Shown: positions 51,282-59,891 of the stretch, one piece after another
Numbering within the stretch: the first letter of the stretch is position 1
Layout of the letters: each line of letters begins with the position of its first letter
Source of the DNA: Planctomycetota bacterium
GTDB taxonomy: Bacteria > Planctomycetota > JAPUJT01
Length of the DNA: 64,000 bases
Direction of reading: 5' to 3'
NCBI GenBank assembly: GCA_027296055.1
Contig: JAPUJT010000057.1
Location: 16,627-80,626 of the forward strand
The notes under the pieces: generated by a model
The model's input: the letters and a program-made list of their open reading frames with translations, nothing else
The model's database searches: none
Told to the model about the DNA's origin: nothing
Translations under genes and position numbers: made by a program

Positions 51282-53753
51282 TCACGAAACTCCAGCGTAT
51301 TTCGGATCGTCGAGCACACCCTGCTCCTTGAGGATCTTCCGGATTCCGGAGCGGCCGACCACTTCCTTCCAGACCTCGAGCCAGTTCACCGTCGCGGAGC
51401 CCGCGCCATTCGGGGGCTGGTAACCGGCCACCTGGCGGAGCTGGAGGCTCACGATGTTGTTCCGGATCTGGTTTTGCTCCTGGCCCAAATCGTGGCGGTC
51501 GCAGAACAGGTGCCACCGGATCAGGTTTCCGACCAGAGCCACCGCGTCATCCTCCCCCCACTGGATGCCGGGGACGTAGAGGGGTCCGCCGTTCCAGGGG
51601 ACCTCTCGCGCCTCCGGGTCGAATCGGTAGGCATCGATCACGGCCGCCGCCACGCCCTCGTCGCCCAGAGCATTCATCGATCCGAGGTAGGCGGTCGCCT
51701 GCCAGCGTAGCTGCTGATCCGAGCCGCTCCGCATCACCTCGGCGAGAGCAGGAGCACCAAAGGATCGGATCTGTGACAGGAGGGACGTTCGCAAGACCGG
51801 AACCTGGTTTGCCAGGGACAGGTAGTCCTCCACTCTTGATCCCTTCGAATCGTCCGCCAGAAGGGAATCGAGACGCTGCGACAAGGGCCGGATGAGGGCA
51901 GGAAAGGTCCAGGATAGCTGGGCAACCCTCGATAGCTCTGCCACGCTCTGCGCCATCCGGGCGAGCGCCGCCGCCGCCCAGTGGCGCACCAGGAGCGCTT
52001 GCTGCGGATCCGCCTGCAAGGCGAAGAGCTTCTCTCGAGCTCGTTTCCCGCCGATCTCGGCAAGGGCGGCGATCGCCCATCCTCGCCGGGTGAGCCTTCC
52101 ACCGCGCTCGGCTTCATCGAGGAGGCTGGGGATCGCCTCCTCGCCTCTCTCGACGAGGGTCTCGAGGGCGCCTTCCGCCATTCGGCCATCATCGAGCATC
52201 GAGACGAGGTCCGTAAGAGTCGGCTCGTCGGCCATCGCGTGCTGCGGCGGGCCCGCCAGCGAAGAAATTAGGGCCAGACAGAACAGGGGGACGCCGGCGC
52301 GCGAACCGCGTCGGCGTCTGCCCGCCGTCACGAAGACCAGACCGAGCATGGCGATGCCGACCCACCATCCCAGGGTGCGCAGCGGGAGATTCGTTGGCTG
52401 CGTACGATATCCGAGGCGAAGCGTCCCCTCCGCCTTGGGTGCGGGACCCCGGAGCTTGGCGTCGTAAACGCCGGGGATGTTGTTGTTGCCAGGCATCTCG
52501 TACCGAGCGAAGGTCAGGTTCTCCTTGGCGAGGACCTCACGCGGGAAATCGCCATCCACGACCGAGAGCGTCATCCCGGCCAGATCCTCCAGTGCGCCTT
52601 TGAGGATCTCCCTGCGCAGCTCCGCAAGGGCCTGTCGGTGGACCGCGTCGATTGCGGGGCCGCGCAGCCCCAGCCGCTCCCCGATGCGAAGCAGCTCCTT
52701 CTCTTGCTCCTCGAACGGATGGATGAGTTCGCCCAGGCTTGCCGAGAGGAGATCGGAGGCGAACAGATCACGGGCCAGGCCGCTGAGCGGCTCCGGATTG
52801 CGCGTGAGCTTCAGATTCTCCTTGCGCCACTCCGGGATGTCCTTGAACTTGCCTCCGATGATGCGAAGGGGGAGGAGGCTGGTCAGGTTCTTGACGAGCT
52901 GCGTTCCGGAAACCTGTCGCTTGACGTGCTCCTCCGGAATTGACCGGATCTTCATCGGCCCATCCGCCAGGATGTAAACCGTGTTGTGGAGCTCCCCTTC
53001 ATTGAACGCCGACAGACGCATCGGGACGACGAGCTCATCCGATCGAAATCGAAAGCCCATTCCCTGAACGAACCCATCAAACGACGCTCCCTTCGGAAGC
53101 TTCGAATCGACGTCCCTCATTCCGGGGCGAGGATCCACTCCGGCCTTCTGGCCGACAAGGGTCTTGACGGCGACGAAGCACCAACCCATTTTCACGTAGT
53201 CGTTGCAGACGTCGTCCATGCCCTCGGGATACTGAAACCCGTGCTCCTCCATCCACCGGCTCAACGCGGCGGCGCTGCCCGCCTCGAGAACAACGACCTC
53301 GTACATTCCCACGGCTTCCCGACGGATCACTCGCACTCCGGCCGCGTCCGGACTCGCCTCCAAGGCGAACATGAGGACCCGATCCCCGTTACTGGATTTC
53401 CGAAGCATCTCCCTGTACATCCGGAGATCGACCACGACTTCGGGGGGATCGATCGCTGCGGCGACGTGGTCGAAGATGTTGTCCGGGACCTTCCGGACGG
53501 CGGGTGGGGTCGGGAAGGGGATGAGCATCCCGAAATTGTCGACCTTTCCCTGAAAGCCCGGTCGGATGACGAAGGTCTCCACTCCGTCCTTGTAGAAGAC
53601 ATAGGTCCTCTGGGCTCCGATCCGCTGGATCGGAAAACCGGTCCCTGTGTAGATCGGGGGCACCATTCCGCACGGATCTGCCCAGAGCGTCGATGGGATG
53701 GCTCCGGAGAACAACAGGGCCGCCATGAACGAAACAACCTTCCTAAGCATCAT
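51282..53753 (-). CDS. DUF2330-type exported protein fused to HEAT-like repeats
   Basis: An 823-residue protein. It has a signal peptide (LRKVVSFMAALLFSGAIPSTLWA) and the DUF2330-like region that opens DPCGMVPPIYTGTG and continues with the FVIRPGFQGKVDNFGMLIPFP motif. A transmembrane helix lies near 480-500 (WWVGIAMLGLVFVTAG), and the C-terminal half is helical and HEAT-like (AIPSLLDEAERGGRLTRRGWAIAALAEIGG). AAGGAG lies seven bases before ATG 53753. It is on the same strand as the small secreted protein upstream. Role unknown. Confidence 0.78.
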   Translation of the reverse strand: MMLRKVVSFMAALLFSGAIPSTLWADPCGMVPPIYTGTGFPIQRIGAQRTYVFYKDGVETFVIRPGFQGKVDNFGMLIPFPTPPAVRKVPDNIFDHVAAAIDPPEVVVDLRMYREMLRKSSNGDRVLMFALEASPDAAGVRVIRREAVGMYEVVVLEAGSAAALSRWMEEHGFQYPEGMDDVCNDYVKMGWCFVAVKTLVGQKAGVDPRPGMRDVDSKLPKGASFDGFVQGMGFRFRSDELVVPMRLSAFNEGELHNTVYILADGPMKIRSIPEEHVKRQVSGTQLVKNLTSLLPLRIIGGKFKDIPEWRKENLKLTRNPEPLSGLARDLFASDLLSASLGELIHPFEEQEKELLRIGERLGLRGPAIDAVHRQALAELRREILKGALEDLAGMTLSVVDGDFPREVLAKENLTFARYEMPGNNNIPGVYDAKLRGPAPKAEGTLRLGYRTQPTNLPLRTLGWWVGIAMLGLVFVTAGRRRRGSRAGVPLFCLALISSLAGPPQHAMADEPTLTDLVSMLDDGRMAEGALETLVERGEEAIPSLLDEAERGGRLTRRGWAIAALAEIGGKRAREKLFALQADPQQALLVRHWAAAALARMAQSVAELSRVAQLSWTFPALIRPLSQRLDSLLADDSKGSRVEDYLSLANQVPVLRTSLLSQIRSFGAPALAEVMRSGSDQQLRWQATAYLGSMNALGDEGVAAAVIDAYRFDPEAREVPWNGGPLYVPGIQWGEDDAVALVGNLIRWHLFCDRHDLGQEQNQIRNNIVSLQLRQVAGYQPPNGAGSATVNWLEVWKEVVGRSGIRKILKEQGVLDDPKYAGVS

Positions 53754-53904
53754 CTTGAGTCTCCTTCCATGAAACACGAATCTCGACCTGAGCCCTCTCG
53801 TTCGAAACGCCGTTGCTGATCCAGGTCTCTCCCAGCGGCTTCCACGAATCTCCTGCCTTCAGGACCGCGAACCACGGCCCCGCCACGAAGTGGCGTCCTT
53901 CGAG

Positions 53905-54435
53905 TCACCATCGGGTCCAGATGTGGTTCAGGCCGACCCTTCGGACGGTACCGGAGAACTCGGGAGGTTGGAGGTCCGTAGCCTCCTCCACTCGGAGATG
54001 CCGTCTCTCCCCCAGGGGAATCCGGGTGGGAGCCATCCGAGCGCGGACGGTCCCCTTCTCATCGACCAAACGCATGGCGACCCAGATCTCCTGACGAGCG
54101 AGCTCCTTCTCGAGGAAGCGGGCCCCCGCGCTGTCCAGGGCGGCCGCTCCGTGTATCGCGAGCAGCCGCGCCGCCCTCGGGCCATAGAACAGAAGAGTCT
54201 CGAGGGCCGGGCTCATCTCGTTGAGCGGTTCCCTCGCGAGGCGAACCAGAAGGTCTTCGAATTCATCACGCGTGAGGTCCGGGTCCGAGATGGGGATGGC
54301 GGCGCATCCTGCGGCACAGCCCTGCGGATCCGAGGGGATGAGAACGTCCGGATCATCAGCCGGGCCGGGAGGCCGAGGGACCGAGCCGGTACTGGCGAAC
54401 AGAAGCAATATTGCGATAAGAGTCCAAGTGCGCAT
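53905..54435 (-). CDS. Small secreted protein of unknown function
   Basis: A 176-residue protein from ATG 54435 with AAAGGAG five bases upstream and a signal sequence (WTLIAILLLFASTGSVPRP). The mature part has CAAGC, an acidic helix (LTRDEFEDLLVRLARE) and a C-terminal half with strand-like segments. No family recognised. The frame runs much further upstream but without coding character. It lies 151 bases upstream of the DUF2330/HEAT gene, and nothing else is seen in that gap. Probably the same transcript. Confidence 0.6.
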   Translation of the reverse strand: MRTWTLIAILLLFASTGSVPRPPGPADDPDVLIPSDPQGCAAGCAAIPISDPDLTRDEFEDLLVRLAREPLNEMSPALETLLFYGPRAARLLAIHGAAALDSAGARFLEKELARQEIWVAMRLVDEKGTVRARMAPTRIPLGERRHLRVEEATDLQPPEFSGTVRRVGLNHIWTRW

Positions 54436-54747
54436 GACAGCTCCTTTCATCCCTTCCGACGCCATCCGGATCGGAAGGGTTCCAACCATCCTCGGTCGTC
54501 TCTCCGGTCTCCTCGCCTCGACTTCTGCTCGGCGCATCATTGCCGCCCCTGTGCCGCAACTTGTGCCGCAATAGGCATAGAGGTGTCCCGGATCGGGAAT
54601 GAACGCGACCCTTCGTTCTCCCGCGCGAGCGAGCCTTCCGGTGCAAATCATTCCCCCACCGTACCTTGACGACTCCTGTCGCTTGCCGCGCCTCTTGGTA
54701 TGGGCTTTGCGCCTGGGTTCGGGGCGGGGCGGGGCAGCGAGGTGATC
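54436..54747. other. Divergent intergenic region with a tandem 10-bp repeat
   Basis: This 312-base gap separates the small secreted protein (minus) from the signalling island (plus). It holds two direct copies of TGTGCCGCAA (54550-54559 and 54562-54571, period 12), which could be a regulator site, and the sigma-54-like promoter at 54696. No gene-like frame is supported. Confidence 0.6.
54696..54711 (+). promoter_or_regulatory. Sigma-54 type promoter upstream of the signalling island
   Basis: TGGTATGGGCTTTGCG has the required GG-N10-GC spacing and matches TGGCAYGN4TTGCW at all but two or three positions. The predicted start near 54722 lies 26 bases before the GTG at 54748. Confidence 0.5.
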
Positions 54748-55143
54748 GTGAGATCCGTGGTTCTGGTAGCAGGGCCCTCCCTCTCGGAGGGCCTGGAGAT
54801 CCAAGGCTGGCTCGACGACCTGGATTGTCAGGTCATCGTGGCCGAGTCGGCTCGCGACGTCATGAGACTCGCGCGGCAGCAGCCGATCGATCTCCTCATC
54901 ATGGACACCGCACTGCCGGACATGGAGGGCGAGAAGTTCATCCCGCTGATCCGAGTGGTCAGACCGGATCTTCCAATCATCGTGACGACGCGCAACCACA
55001 CCCCTGCCCTGGAGCAGGCTGTCCGCGCGTGCGAGGTCGTCTTCTACGCGATACGCCCCGATGACCTCCCGCACCTCGGTGAGGTGGCAGGAAGGAGCCT
55101 GGCGGGGGCGGAAGCGGCTACGAGTTCTGCAGGAGGTAGGTGA
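54748..55143 (+). CDS. Stand-alone degenerate receiver-domain protein
   Basis: About 131 residues. It has the receiver fold pattern (SVVLVAG, DLLIMDTALPDMEGEKF with Asp53, PIIVTTRN) but lacks the N-terminal acidic pair (Ala8-Gly9 instead) and has Arg in place of the conserved Lys (YAIRP). Such pseudo-receivers often work without phosphorylation. GTG 54748 was chosen since ATG 54700 lies inside the candidate promoter. It overlaps the next small ORF by one base. Confidence 0.62.
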   Translation: MRSVVLVAGPSLSEGLEIQGWLDDLDCQVIVAESARDVMRLARQQPIDLLIMDTALPDMEGEKFIPLIRVVRPDLPIIVTTRNHTPALEQAVRACEVVFYAIRPDDLPHLGEVAGRSLAGAEAATSSAGGR

Positions 55144-55304
55144 TGGCGAAGAAGAAGAGCGCTTCGAGATCGAGCAAACAGTCCAGGAGTCGAGCGGCTA
55201 ATCGAGGCGCCGCCTCCAGGAGAAGGATCGTCATCCTCCCCGAGGGGATGGGTGAGGAGCCCCGACTGTCCCAAGAGGTCTTCTTCCTCGTCGATTTCTC
55301 ATAG
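55143..55304 (+). CDS. 53-residue basic protein (small ORF)
   Basis: Starts on the A of the previous stop (TGATG). The first ~28 residues are Lys/Arg/Ser-rich (MAKKKSASRSSKQSRSRAAN), and the C-terminal half is acidic and hydrophobic (IVILPEGMGEEPRLS, then VFFLVDFS). Coupled start and biased composition support translation; no homologue is recognised. Confidence 0.4.
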   Translation: MAKKKSASRSSKQSRSRAANRGAASRRRIVILPEGMGEEPRLSQEVFFLVDFS

Positions 55305-55467
55305 TCTGTACCGAGATTTCGTCGAGGCCTGAGACCGGTGTGGGCCGACGTATTCCACGTTTCACCATCGATCCGGACCGGTAGAGAGGGGCGATCTTTC
55401 CCTCTCCCCCCGTTAAGATGCGCCGGACTTGGGCTTAGGGCGATTCCTGGGCCGAAAAGGGTATTGA

Positions 55468-55487
55468 AAGGGGGGCTCAGCCCCCTT
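55468..55487 (+). other. G-run hairpin in the leader of the histidine kinase gene
   Basis: AAGGGGG/CCCCCTT stem (7 bp, 6-base loop) 20 bases before the TTG start, next to the ribosome-binding GGAGAGG. The 203 bases before the gene otherwise show no clear feature. Confidence 0.4.
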
Positions 55488-55507
55488 ATCATGAGGAGAG
55501 GGGGGCA

Positions 55508-56248
55508 TTGCCAGGCCTGCGAGGCGTTACAAGGGGGAAGGGGAGCGTCCAAAGGCGACTTCCAAAGAAGGGGGCGGAACGGGATGTTCCCCGCCTCCTG
55601 GCTATTGCCAGCCACGAACTGAGGTCCCCCCTCGCTGCCATCATGGCTCACCTGGACAATCTGCTGGACGGCATCTACGGAGAGGTCAGGGGCGAACCGA
55701 AAAAGAGAATACGGCAGATCCGGAGGATAGCCCGCGAGGGCTCGGCCATCGCGGAGGAGATCCTCTCCATCACGGGACCCGACGGTCAGCCGAGATGTCC
55801 CGACCCCGAGGCGGCGATCCGAGAGGTCGTCAACTCGATCCCTTCCGGGGCCCGGTCACCAGCAGTAAAGATCGAGATTCGAGTTCCTCGGGAACTCCCT
55901 TCACTGTCTGTCCCGCGAGTCTTGTTCCAGTCGGCGGTCCGAAATCTGGTGGAAAATGCCGCCAGGGTGTCCCCGAAGGGGAAAAGGATACGCGTGGAGG
56001 CTCGTCGTGAGAAAGGCCTCCTCCGAGTCGAAGTGAAGGACCGAGGGAAGGAGATCGACCACCCGTGGGGCGGGGAGGATTCCCCCGAGCAGGGGATCGG
56101 CCTGCGGATCGTGCGGGGAATCGTGGAGGGGAGCGGCGGGGAGGTCTTTGTGGCGGCCAGACGGGGCGGCGGCAAGATCGTCGGGTTCGCCCTTCCCCAG
56201 GCGAGTTCCCCCAAGGCGATCCGTCGTTCCCGACGTCGCCGTTCGTGA
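55508..56248 (+). CDS. Sensorless histidine kinase (HisKA plus HATPase)
   Basis: A 246-residue kinase. The dimerisation/phospho-acceptor box is SHELRSPLAAI (His36), followed by ATPase boxes NLVENAAR (N), KDRGKEI (G1) and QGIGLRIVRGIV (G2). There is no transmembrane or sensor domain, so it is cytosolic and may be driven by a partner. Start TTG 55508 follows GAGGAGAGGGGGG. The C-terminus is Arg/Ser-rich. It sits 37 bases before a single-domain response regulator, its likely partner. Confidence 0.85.
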   Translation: MPGLRGVTRGKGSVQRRLPKKGAERDVPRLLAIASHELRSPLAAIMAHLDNLLDGIYGEVRGEPKKRIRQIRRIAREGSAIAEEILSITGPDGQPRCPDPEAAIREVVNSIPSGARSPAVKIEIRVPRELPSLSVPRVLFQSAVRNLVENAARVSPKGKRIRVEARREKGLLRVEVKDRGKEIDHPWGGEDSPEQGIGLRIVRGIVEGSGGEVFVAARRGGGKIVGFALPQASSPKAIRRSRRRRS

Positions 56249-56284
56249 TCGGCGTTCGTCTGTCTTCATCTGGGAGAGATCCGG

Positions 56285-56668
56285 TTGGCAAGAGGGATTC
56301 GCACCAAGAAGAAGATCCTGATCGTCGAGGATGACCGGGAGCTCGGAGATGCCCTGCAGGAACGGTTGAAGAAGGAGGGATACGACGTTCAGATCAGCCC
56401 CAACGGGGAGGGTCTGCCGGAGAAGAGCGTTCGATTCCGACCGGATCTCATCCTGCTGGACCTGAACTTGCCCAAGAGGAGCGGCTTCCTGGGGCTCTCC
56501 GATCTGAAGGGAAATATGGAGACCGAGGGGATCCCCGTCTGCATCATCACGATCCGTACGGATACCCCTTCCTGGGAAAGGGGCTATGGACAGGGAGCGG
56601 CGGCCTATATCGTCAAGCCATTCGACATGAGCGAGCTGGTGAAACGAATCAAGATGCTTACCCGATAA
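56285..56668 (+). CDS. Single-domain response regulator
   Basis: A 127-residue receiver with acidic pair Asp16/Asp17, acceptor Asp59 (LILLDLNLP), Thr-type switch (IITIRTD) and Lys in YIVKPFD, so it looks active. No output domain. Start TTG 56285. Its TAA overlaps the next ATG (TAATG), linking it to the J-domain protein. Confidence 0.88.
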   Translation: MARGIRTKKKILIVEDDRELGDALQERLKKEGYDVQISPNGEGLPEKSVRFRPDLILLDLNLPKRSGFLGLSDLKGNMETEGIPVCIITIRTDTPSWERGYGQGAAAYIVKPFDMSELVKRIKMLTR

Positions 56669-57456
56669 TGGAAAACTACTACGAGATCCTGAATGTCCGG
56701 CCCACGGCAGATGTGGGCGAGATACGGATCGCCTTCAAGAAGCTGGCGATCCAGTTTCACCCGGACAAGATGCGTGGCAACAACGAAGGCGATCAAGAAG
56801 AGGCCCACAGGATGATGTCGCTGATCAACGAGGCGTACCGCACGTTGATCGATCCAGAGAAGAAGAAGGACTATGACGTCTGGATGGGCGCGCGGACACG
56901 GGCCGTCACGAAGACTCCCCGCTCGATGCCGACGCCTCCCGCATCGAAGCGAGAGGCGGATTGGCTCGGGACGATGGAGTGGCAAAAGCCCGAGGAGATC
57001 CAGGAGAGGGAGCAAAAGAAGCGCGAGCAGGTGATGTCGAACATCGAATCGTTGATCCTGAGTCGTGTTGACGAGCTGAACTGGCAGCCGATCGAGCTCC
57101 CCGGTTGGGATCGGAGTTATCAGGGTGCTCAGTTCCTCAAGAAGTACCGCCTGGCCCTTCGGGTGCTCCCGGAAATCACCAACGCCAGCCTGGCGGAGAT
57201 CCAGGAATCGATGTCGAAAGCGAAGGGGGGACTGGGCGGCCTCCTGGGGCCGACCACCATCTACATCGTCTGCTTCCACGAGGTGATCGATCACGCCGGG
57301 ATCTACGACCTGTTCGTCGATCTGAACCGCGATAGGAGCCGTCGATACCTCGCCCTCGTGAACCTCAGATTCCGCCGGATTGACCCCCCCCAGGTCCCGA
57401 TTCGGGACAAGTTGCTCCAGCGAACGATGGCCTGTATCTGGGTGAATCTGGAGTGA
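56668..57456 (+). CDS. J-domain protein with an uncharacterised C-terminal domain
   Basis: A 262-residue protein. The N-terminal J domain has the HPD motif (His31-Pro32-Asp33) and the usual helices (YEILNV..., FKKLAIQF, INEAYRTLIDPEKKKDYD), so it could stimulate a DnaK. A charged linker follows. Residues 125-262 form a domain I do not recognise (LNWQPIELPGWDRSYQGA, GPTTIYIVCFHEVIDHAG, RYLALVNLRFRRI). It lacks the Gly/Phe and zinc parts of DnaJ. It is co-transcribed with a histidine kinase and response regulator, which is unusual for a chaperone partner. Confidence 0.82.
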   Translation: MENYYEILNVRPTADVGEIRIAFKKLAIQFHPDKMRGNNEGDQEEAHRMMSLINEAYRTLIDPEKKKDYDVWMGARTRAVTKTPRSMPTPPASKREADWLGTMEWQKPEEIQEREQKKREQVMSNIESLILSRVDELNWQPIELPGWDRSYQGAQFLKKYRLALRVLPEITNASLAEIQESMSKAKGGLGGLLGPTTIYIVCFHEVIDHAGIYDLFVDLNRDRSRRYLALVNLRFRRIDPPQVPIRDKLLQRTMACIWVNLE

Positions 57457-57475
57457 TTCACGCGGCCTCCCATTC

Positions 57476-57503
57476 TTGCTTTTCTCTAGCCCTGTGGTAT
57501 GCT
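57476..57503 (+). promoter_or_regulatory. Extended -10 promoter of the chemosensory operon
   Basis: TTGCTT (57476-57481), a 16-base spacer and TGGTATGCT (extended -10, TATGCT at 57498-57503), giving a leader of about 185 bases before the MCP start. Confidence 0.45.
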
Positions 57504-57551
57504 TACGGCGAGCCAACCGGCTAGGATCCACATTGGAGGGGGATGACCAGA

Positions 57552-57574
57552 GGGGGGGCAGTTCTCGGCCCCCC
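57552..57574 (+). other. G-run hairpin in the MCP leader
   Basis: Six or seven G pair with six C (57552-57558 / 57569-57574) around a 10-base loop. It resembles the hairpin in the kinase leader; the C run could also pair with the AGGGGGAGGAG ribosome site. Confidence 0.35.
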
Positions 57575-57693
57575 GTTCGTCGGGATCTCCTCCCGGAACG
57601 GGACGCCGTTCACGCATGCCAGGGAGTCTTCCTGACGGACCCGCAGGGCGGGCTCGGGGGGCCCCTAGGCGGGCGCAACAAGGGGGAGGAGTG

Positions 57694-58893
57694 ATGACTG
57701 CCATCCAGCACCAGGGTATGCGCCTGGTCGTCAAGGTCTTCCTTTATTCACTCTTCATCACGGTCGTTGTTCTCTCGATCTTCGGCTGGTTGACGAAAGC
57801 CTCCGAGCAGCTCGGCTGGCCCTGGCTGATCCTCACCGTCAGCCTGGGGGGCGCCGCACTCTCGATATTCTTCAGCCTCATCGTCTCGCGCTTCGTCACC
57901 CACCGTATCAGAGACATTTCCCACGCCATGCAGTCGGTGTCGGAAGGAGACCTTCACGCCAAGGCGACAGTGGGGGGATCGGATGAGATCGGCGTCCTGG
58001 CCGAGCAGTTTAACGAGATGGCTCGCCGGATCGTGAAGGACCAGGAGGGCCGGGAGGCCCTCGTGCAGCAGATCAGGGATTCCGTGCGGAAGCTCTCCTC
58101 CGCCTCGGCCGGGATCCTGAAGATCTCGAACGAGCAGGCGGCGAACGCGAACGAGCAGGCCTCGGCAGTTCAGGAGGCCTCCACGACGAGCAAGGAGATC
58201 GCCGTCACGGCGAAAGAGATCACGAACAACGCTGTGGCGGTCCAGAATGTCGCCGAGCGGGCCACTCTCGCGAGCGGTAACGGAGCGCAAAGTCTCAGCG
58301 CGGCGATGAGCGGGATGAAGGCCCTGAAGAGGAACGTGGAAACACTGGCGGAGAGGATGGTGGAGCTGGGCGAGAATTCCCAGAAGATCGGTGGTGTCGT
58401 CAACATCATCGAGGAGATCTCCGAACAGACCAACCTACTCGCCCTCAACGCCGCCATCGAAGCGGCGGGCGCGGGGGACGCCGGAAAGCGGTTCGCGGTC
58501 GTGGCGGGAGAGGTCCGACGCCTGGCCGAGAAGACCGTGGACGCCACGAAGCAGATCAAGGACATCATCGACAAGATCCAGCAGGCCACGAACAACACGA
58601 TCATGGTGACGGAGCAAGGTCTCAAGTCGGTCGATTCCGGATACAAGCTTGTTCAAGTGGTGGGACAGGCGCTGAAGAATATCGACGAACAGGTCGAGCA
58701 AACCACGCGCGCGGCCAAGGAGATAACCTTTTCCACGCAGCAGCAGACCTCCGCGTGTGAGCAGATGGCCATCACGATCACCGAGGTGAGCCAGGTGGCG
58801 GAGCACTTCGTTCAGGGGACAGAAGAGACCGCGGAAACGATCGCCGAATTGAACAATCTCGCCGCTCATCTCAAGGGCTTGATCAAGTCATGA
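57694..58893 (+). CDS. Methyl-accepting chemotaxis protein without periplasmic sensor domain
   Basis: A 399-residue receptor. Two closely spaced membrane helices (about 16-34 and 43-65) leave almost no periplasmic loop. A HAMP domain and a signalling domain with the tip [18 protein letters not shown] (about 235-255) follow. It would sense from within the membrane or cytoplasm. ATG 57694 is preceded by AGGGGGAGGAG; GTG 57691 is also possible. First gene of the chemosensory operon, overlapping the next by four bases. Confidence 0.92.
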   Translation: MTAIQHQGMRLVVKVFLYSLFITVVVLSIFGWLTKASEQLGWPWLILTVSLGGAALSIFFSLIVSRFVTHRIRDISHAMQSVSEGDLHAKATVGGSDEIGVLAEQFNEMARRIVKDQEGREALVQQIRDSVRKLSSASAGILKISNEQAANANEQASAVQEASTTSKEIAVTAKEITNNAVAVQNVAERATLASGNGAQSLSAAMSGMKALKRNVETLAERMVELGENSQKIGGVVNIIEEISEQTNLLALNAAIEAAGAGDAGKRFAVVAGEVRRLAEKTVDATKQIKDIIDKIQQATNNTIMVTEQGLKSVDSGYKLVQVVGQALKNIDEQVEQTTRAAKEITFSTQQQTSACEQMAITITEVSQVAEHFVQGTEETAETIAELNNLAAHLKGLIKS

Positions 58894-59891
58894 GCGCTGA
58901 GAAAGACCAGGATCATCTCCCTGGCGAAGAGACAGAAAGCTCTCAACCTACTTCCATTCTCGTCGTGGACGACAGTGTCACGATCCGCGCCCTGCTGAAG
59001 GACGCCCTGGAAAAGGATGGCTATCGGGTGGTGGAGGCGGAGGACGGGGAGGACGGCATGCACGTCGCCCTGAGAGAGCGACCCGACCTGATCATCGCCG
59101 ACATCAATATGCCGAAGGTCAACGGATGGGAGTTCTGCTGGAACCTTCGAAAGCACGATGAGCTGCGACACGTCCCGTTCATCTTCCTGACGGATCGATA
59201 CGGCGTCTCGGATCGAATGCGGGGGCTCTCGGTCGGGGCCGAAGATTACATCACGAAGCCGTTCGACGCGCGCGACCTGATTCACCGGATGCACGATGTC
59301 TTCAAGAGGGACAGGGAGGAGCACAAGACAACGCCAAAGGAAGCGGAGGCCTCCCTGATGGGAAAGGTGCAGCAGTTTCCCTTGCCGGACGTTCTTCAGA
59401 ATATCAACCGCGCCGGGGGGACGGGGATCCTGGAGGTAAGGCGGGGTTCCAAGACGGGACGCTTCCACATCCGGCAAGGCGATGTGATCAATTCCAGCCT
59501 GGAGAAGCTCAGGGGAAGGAAGGCCTTCTTTCGGCTTATCGTGTGGGAAGAGGGGATTTTCGAGTTCCGGGAGCAGGAGCCGGAGATCGAGGAGGTGTTC
59601 GAGGAGTCGACGATCCGACTGATACTGGATGGGTTGAAGCAGCAGGACGAGATGCGGCTCCTCCAGGAGAGATTGCCGGGAGGGGACGCGGTCCTCACCC
59701 TCGTCGGCGTGGATGACGAGGGGGCCGACGAGAAGTATCCCCCCGCGATCCGCGCTCTCTTCGATCTGATCCGGCAGTACGGAATCCTCTGCGATGTGGT
59801 AGACGCCTCTCCTCTGGATGACATCAAGATCTACCGGGCCGTGGCTCTCCTCATCGAGTCGGGTGTTCTCAGGACACGGGACGGAGGTTGA
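58890..59891 (+). CDS. Response regulator with PATAN (DUF4388-like) output domain
   Basis: A 333-residue protein. The receiver has Asp27/Asp28, acceptor Asp71 (LIIADINMP) and Lys in YITKPFD. After it comes a DUF4388/PATAN-like part ([33 protein letters not shown]) and a helical C-terminus. PATAN regulators are linked to surface motility control in cyanobacteria and myxobacteria. ATGA overlap with the MCP gene places it as a fixed part of the pathway, possibly the CheY-like output. Confidence 0.88.
   Translation: MSAEKDQDHLPGEETESSQPTSILVVDDSVTIRALLKDALEKDGYRVVEAEDGEDGMHVALRERPDLIIADINMPKVNGWEFCWNLRKHDELRHVPFIFLTDRYGVSDRMRGLSVGAEDYITKPFDARDLIHRMHDVFKRDREEHKTTPKEAEASLMGKVQQFPLPDVLQNINRAGGTGILEVRRGSKTGRFHIRQGDVINSSLEKLRGRKAFFRLIVWEEGIFEFREQEPEIEEVFEESTIRLILDGLKQQDEMRLLQERLPGGDAVLTLVGVDDEGADEKYPPAIRALFDLIRQYGILCDVVDASPLDDIKIYRAVALLIESGVLRTRDGG

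Noticed and set aside
54548..54571. Second sigma-54 promoter on the minus strand made by the tandem repeat
   Set aside because: The GG and GC dinucleotides are 8 rather than 10 bases apart.
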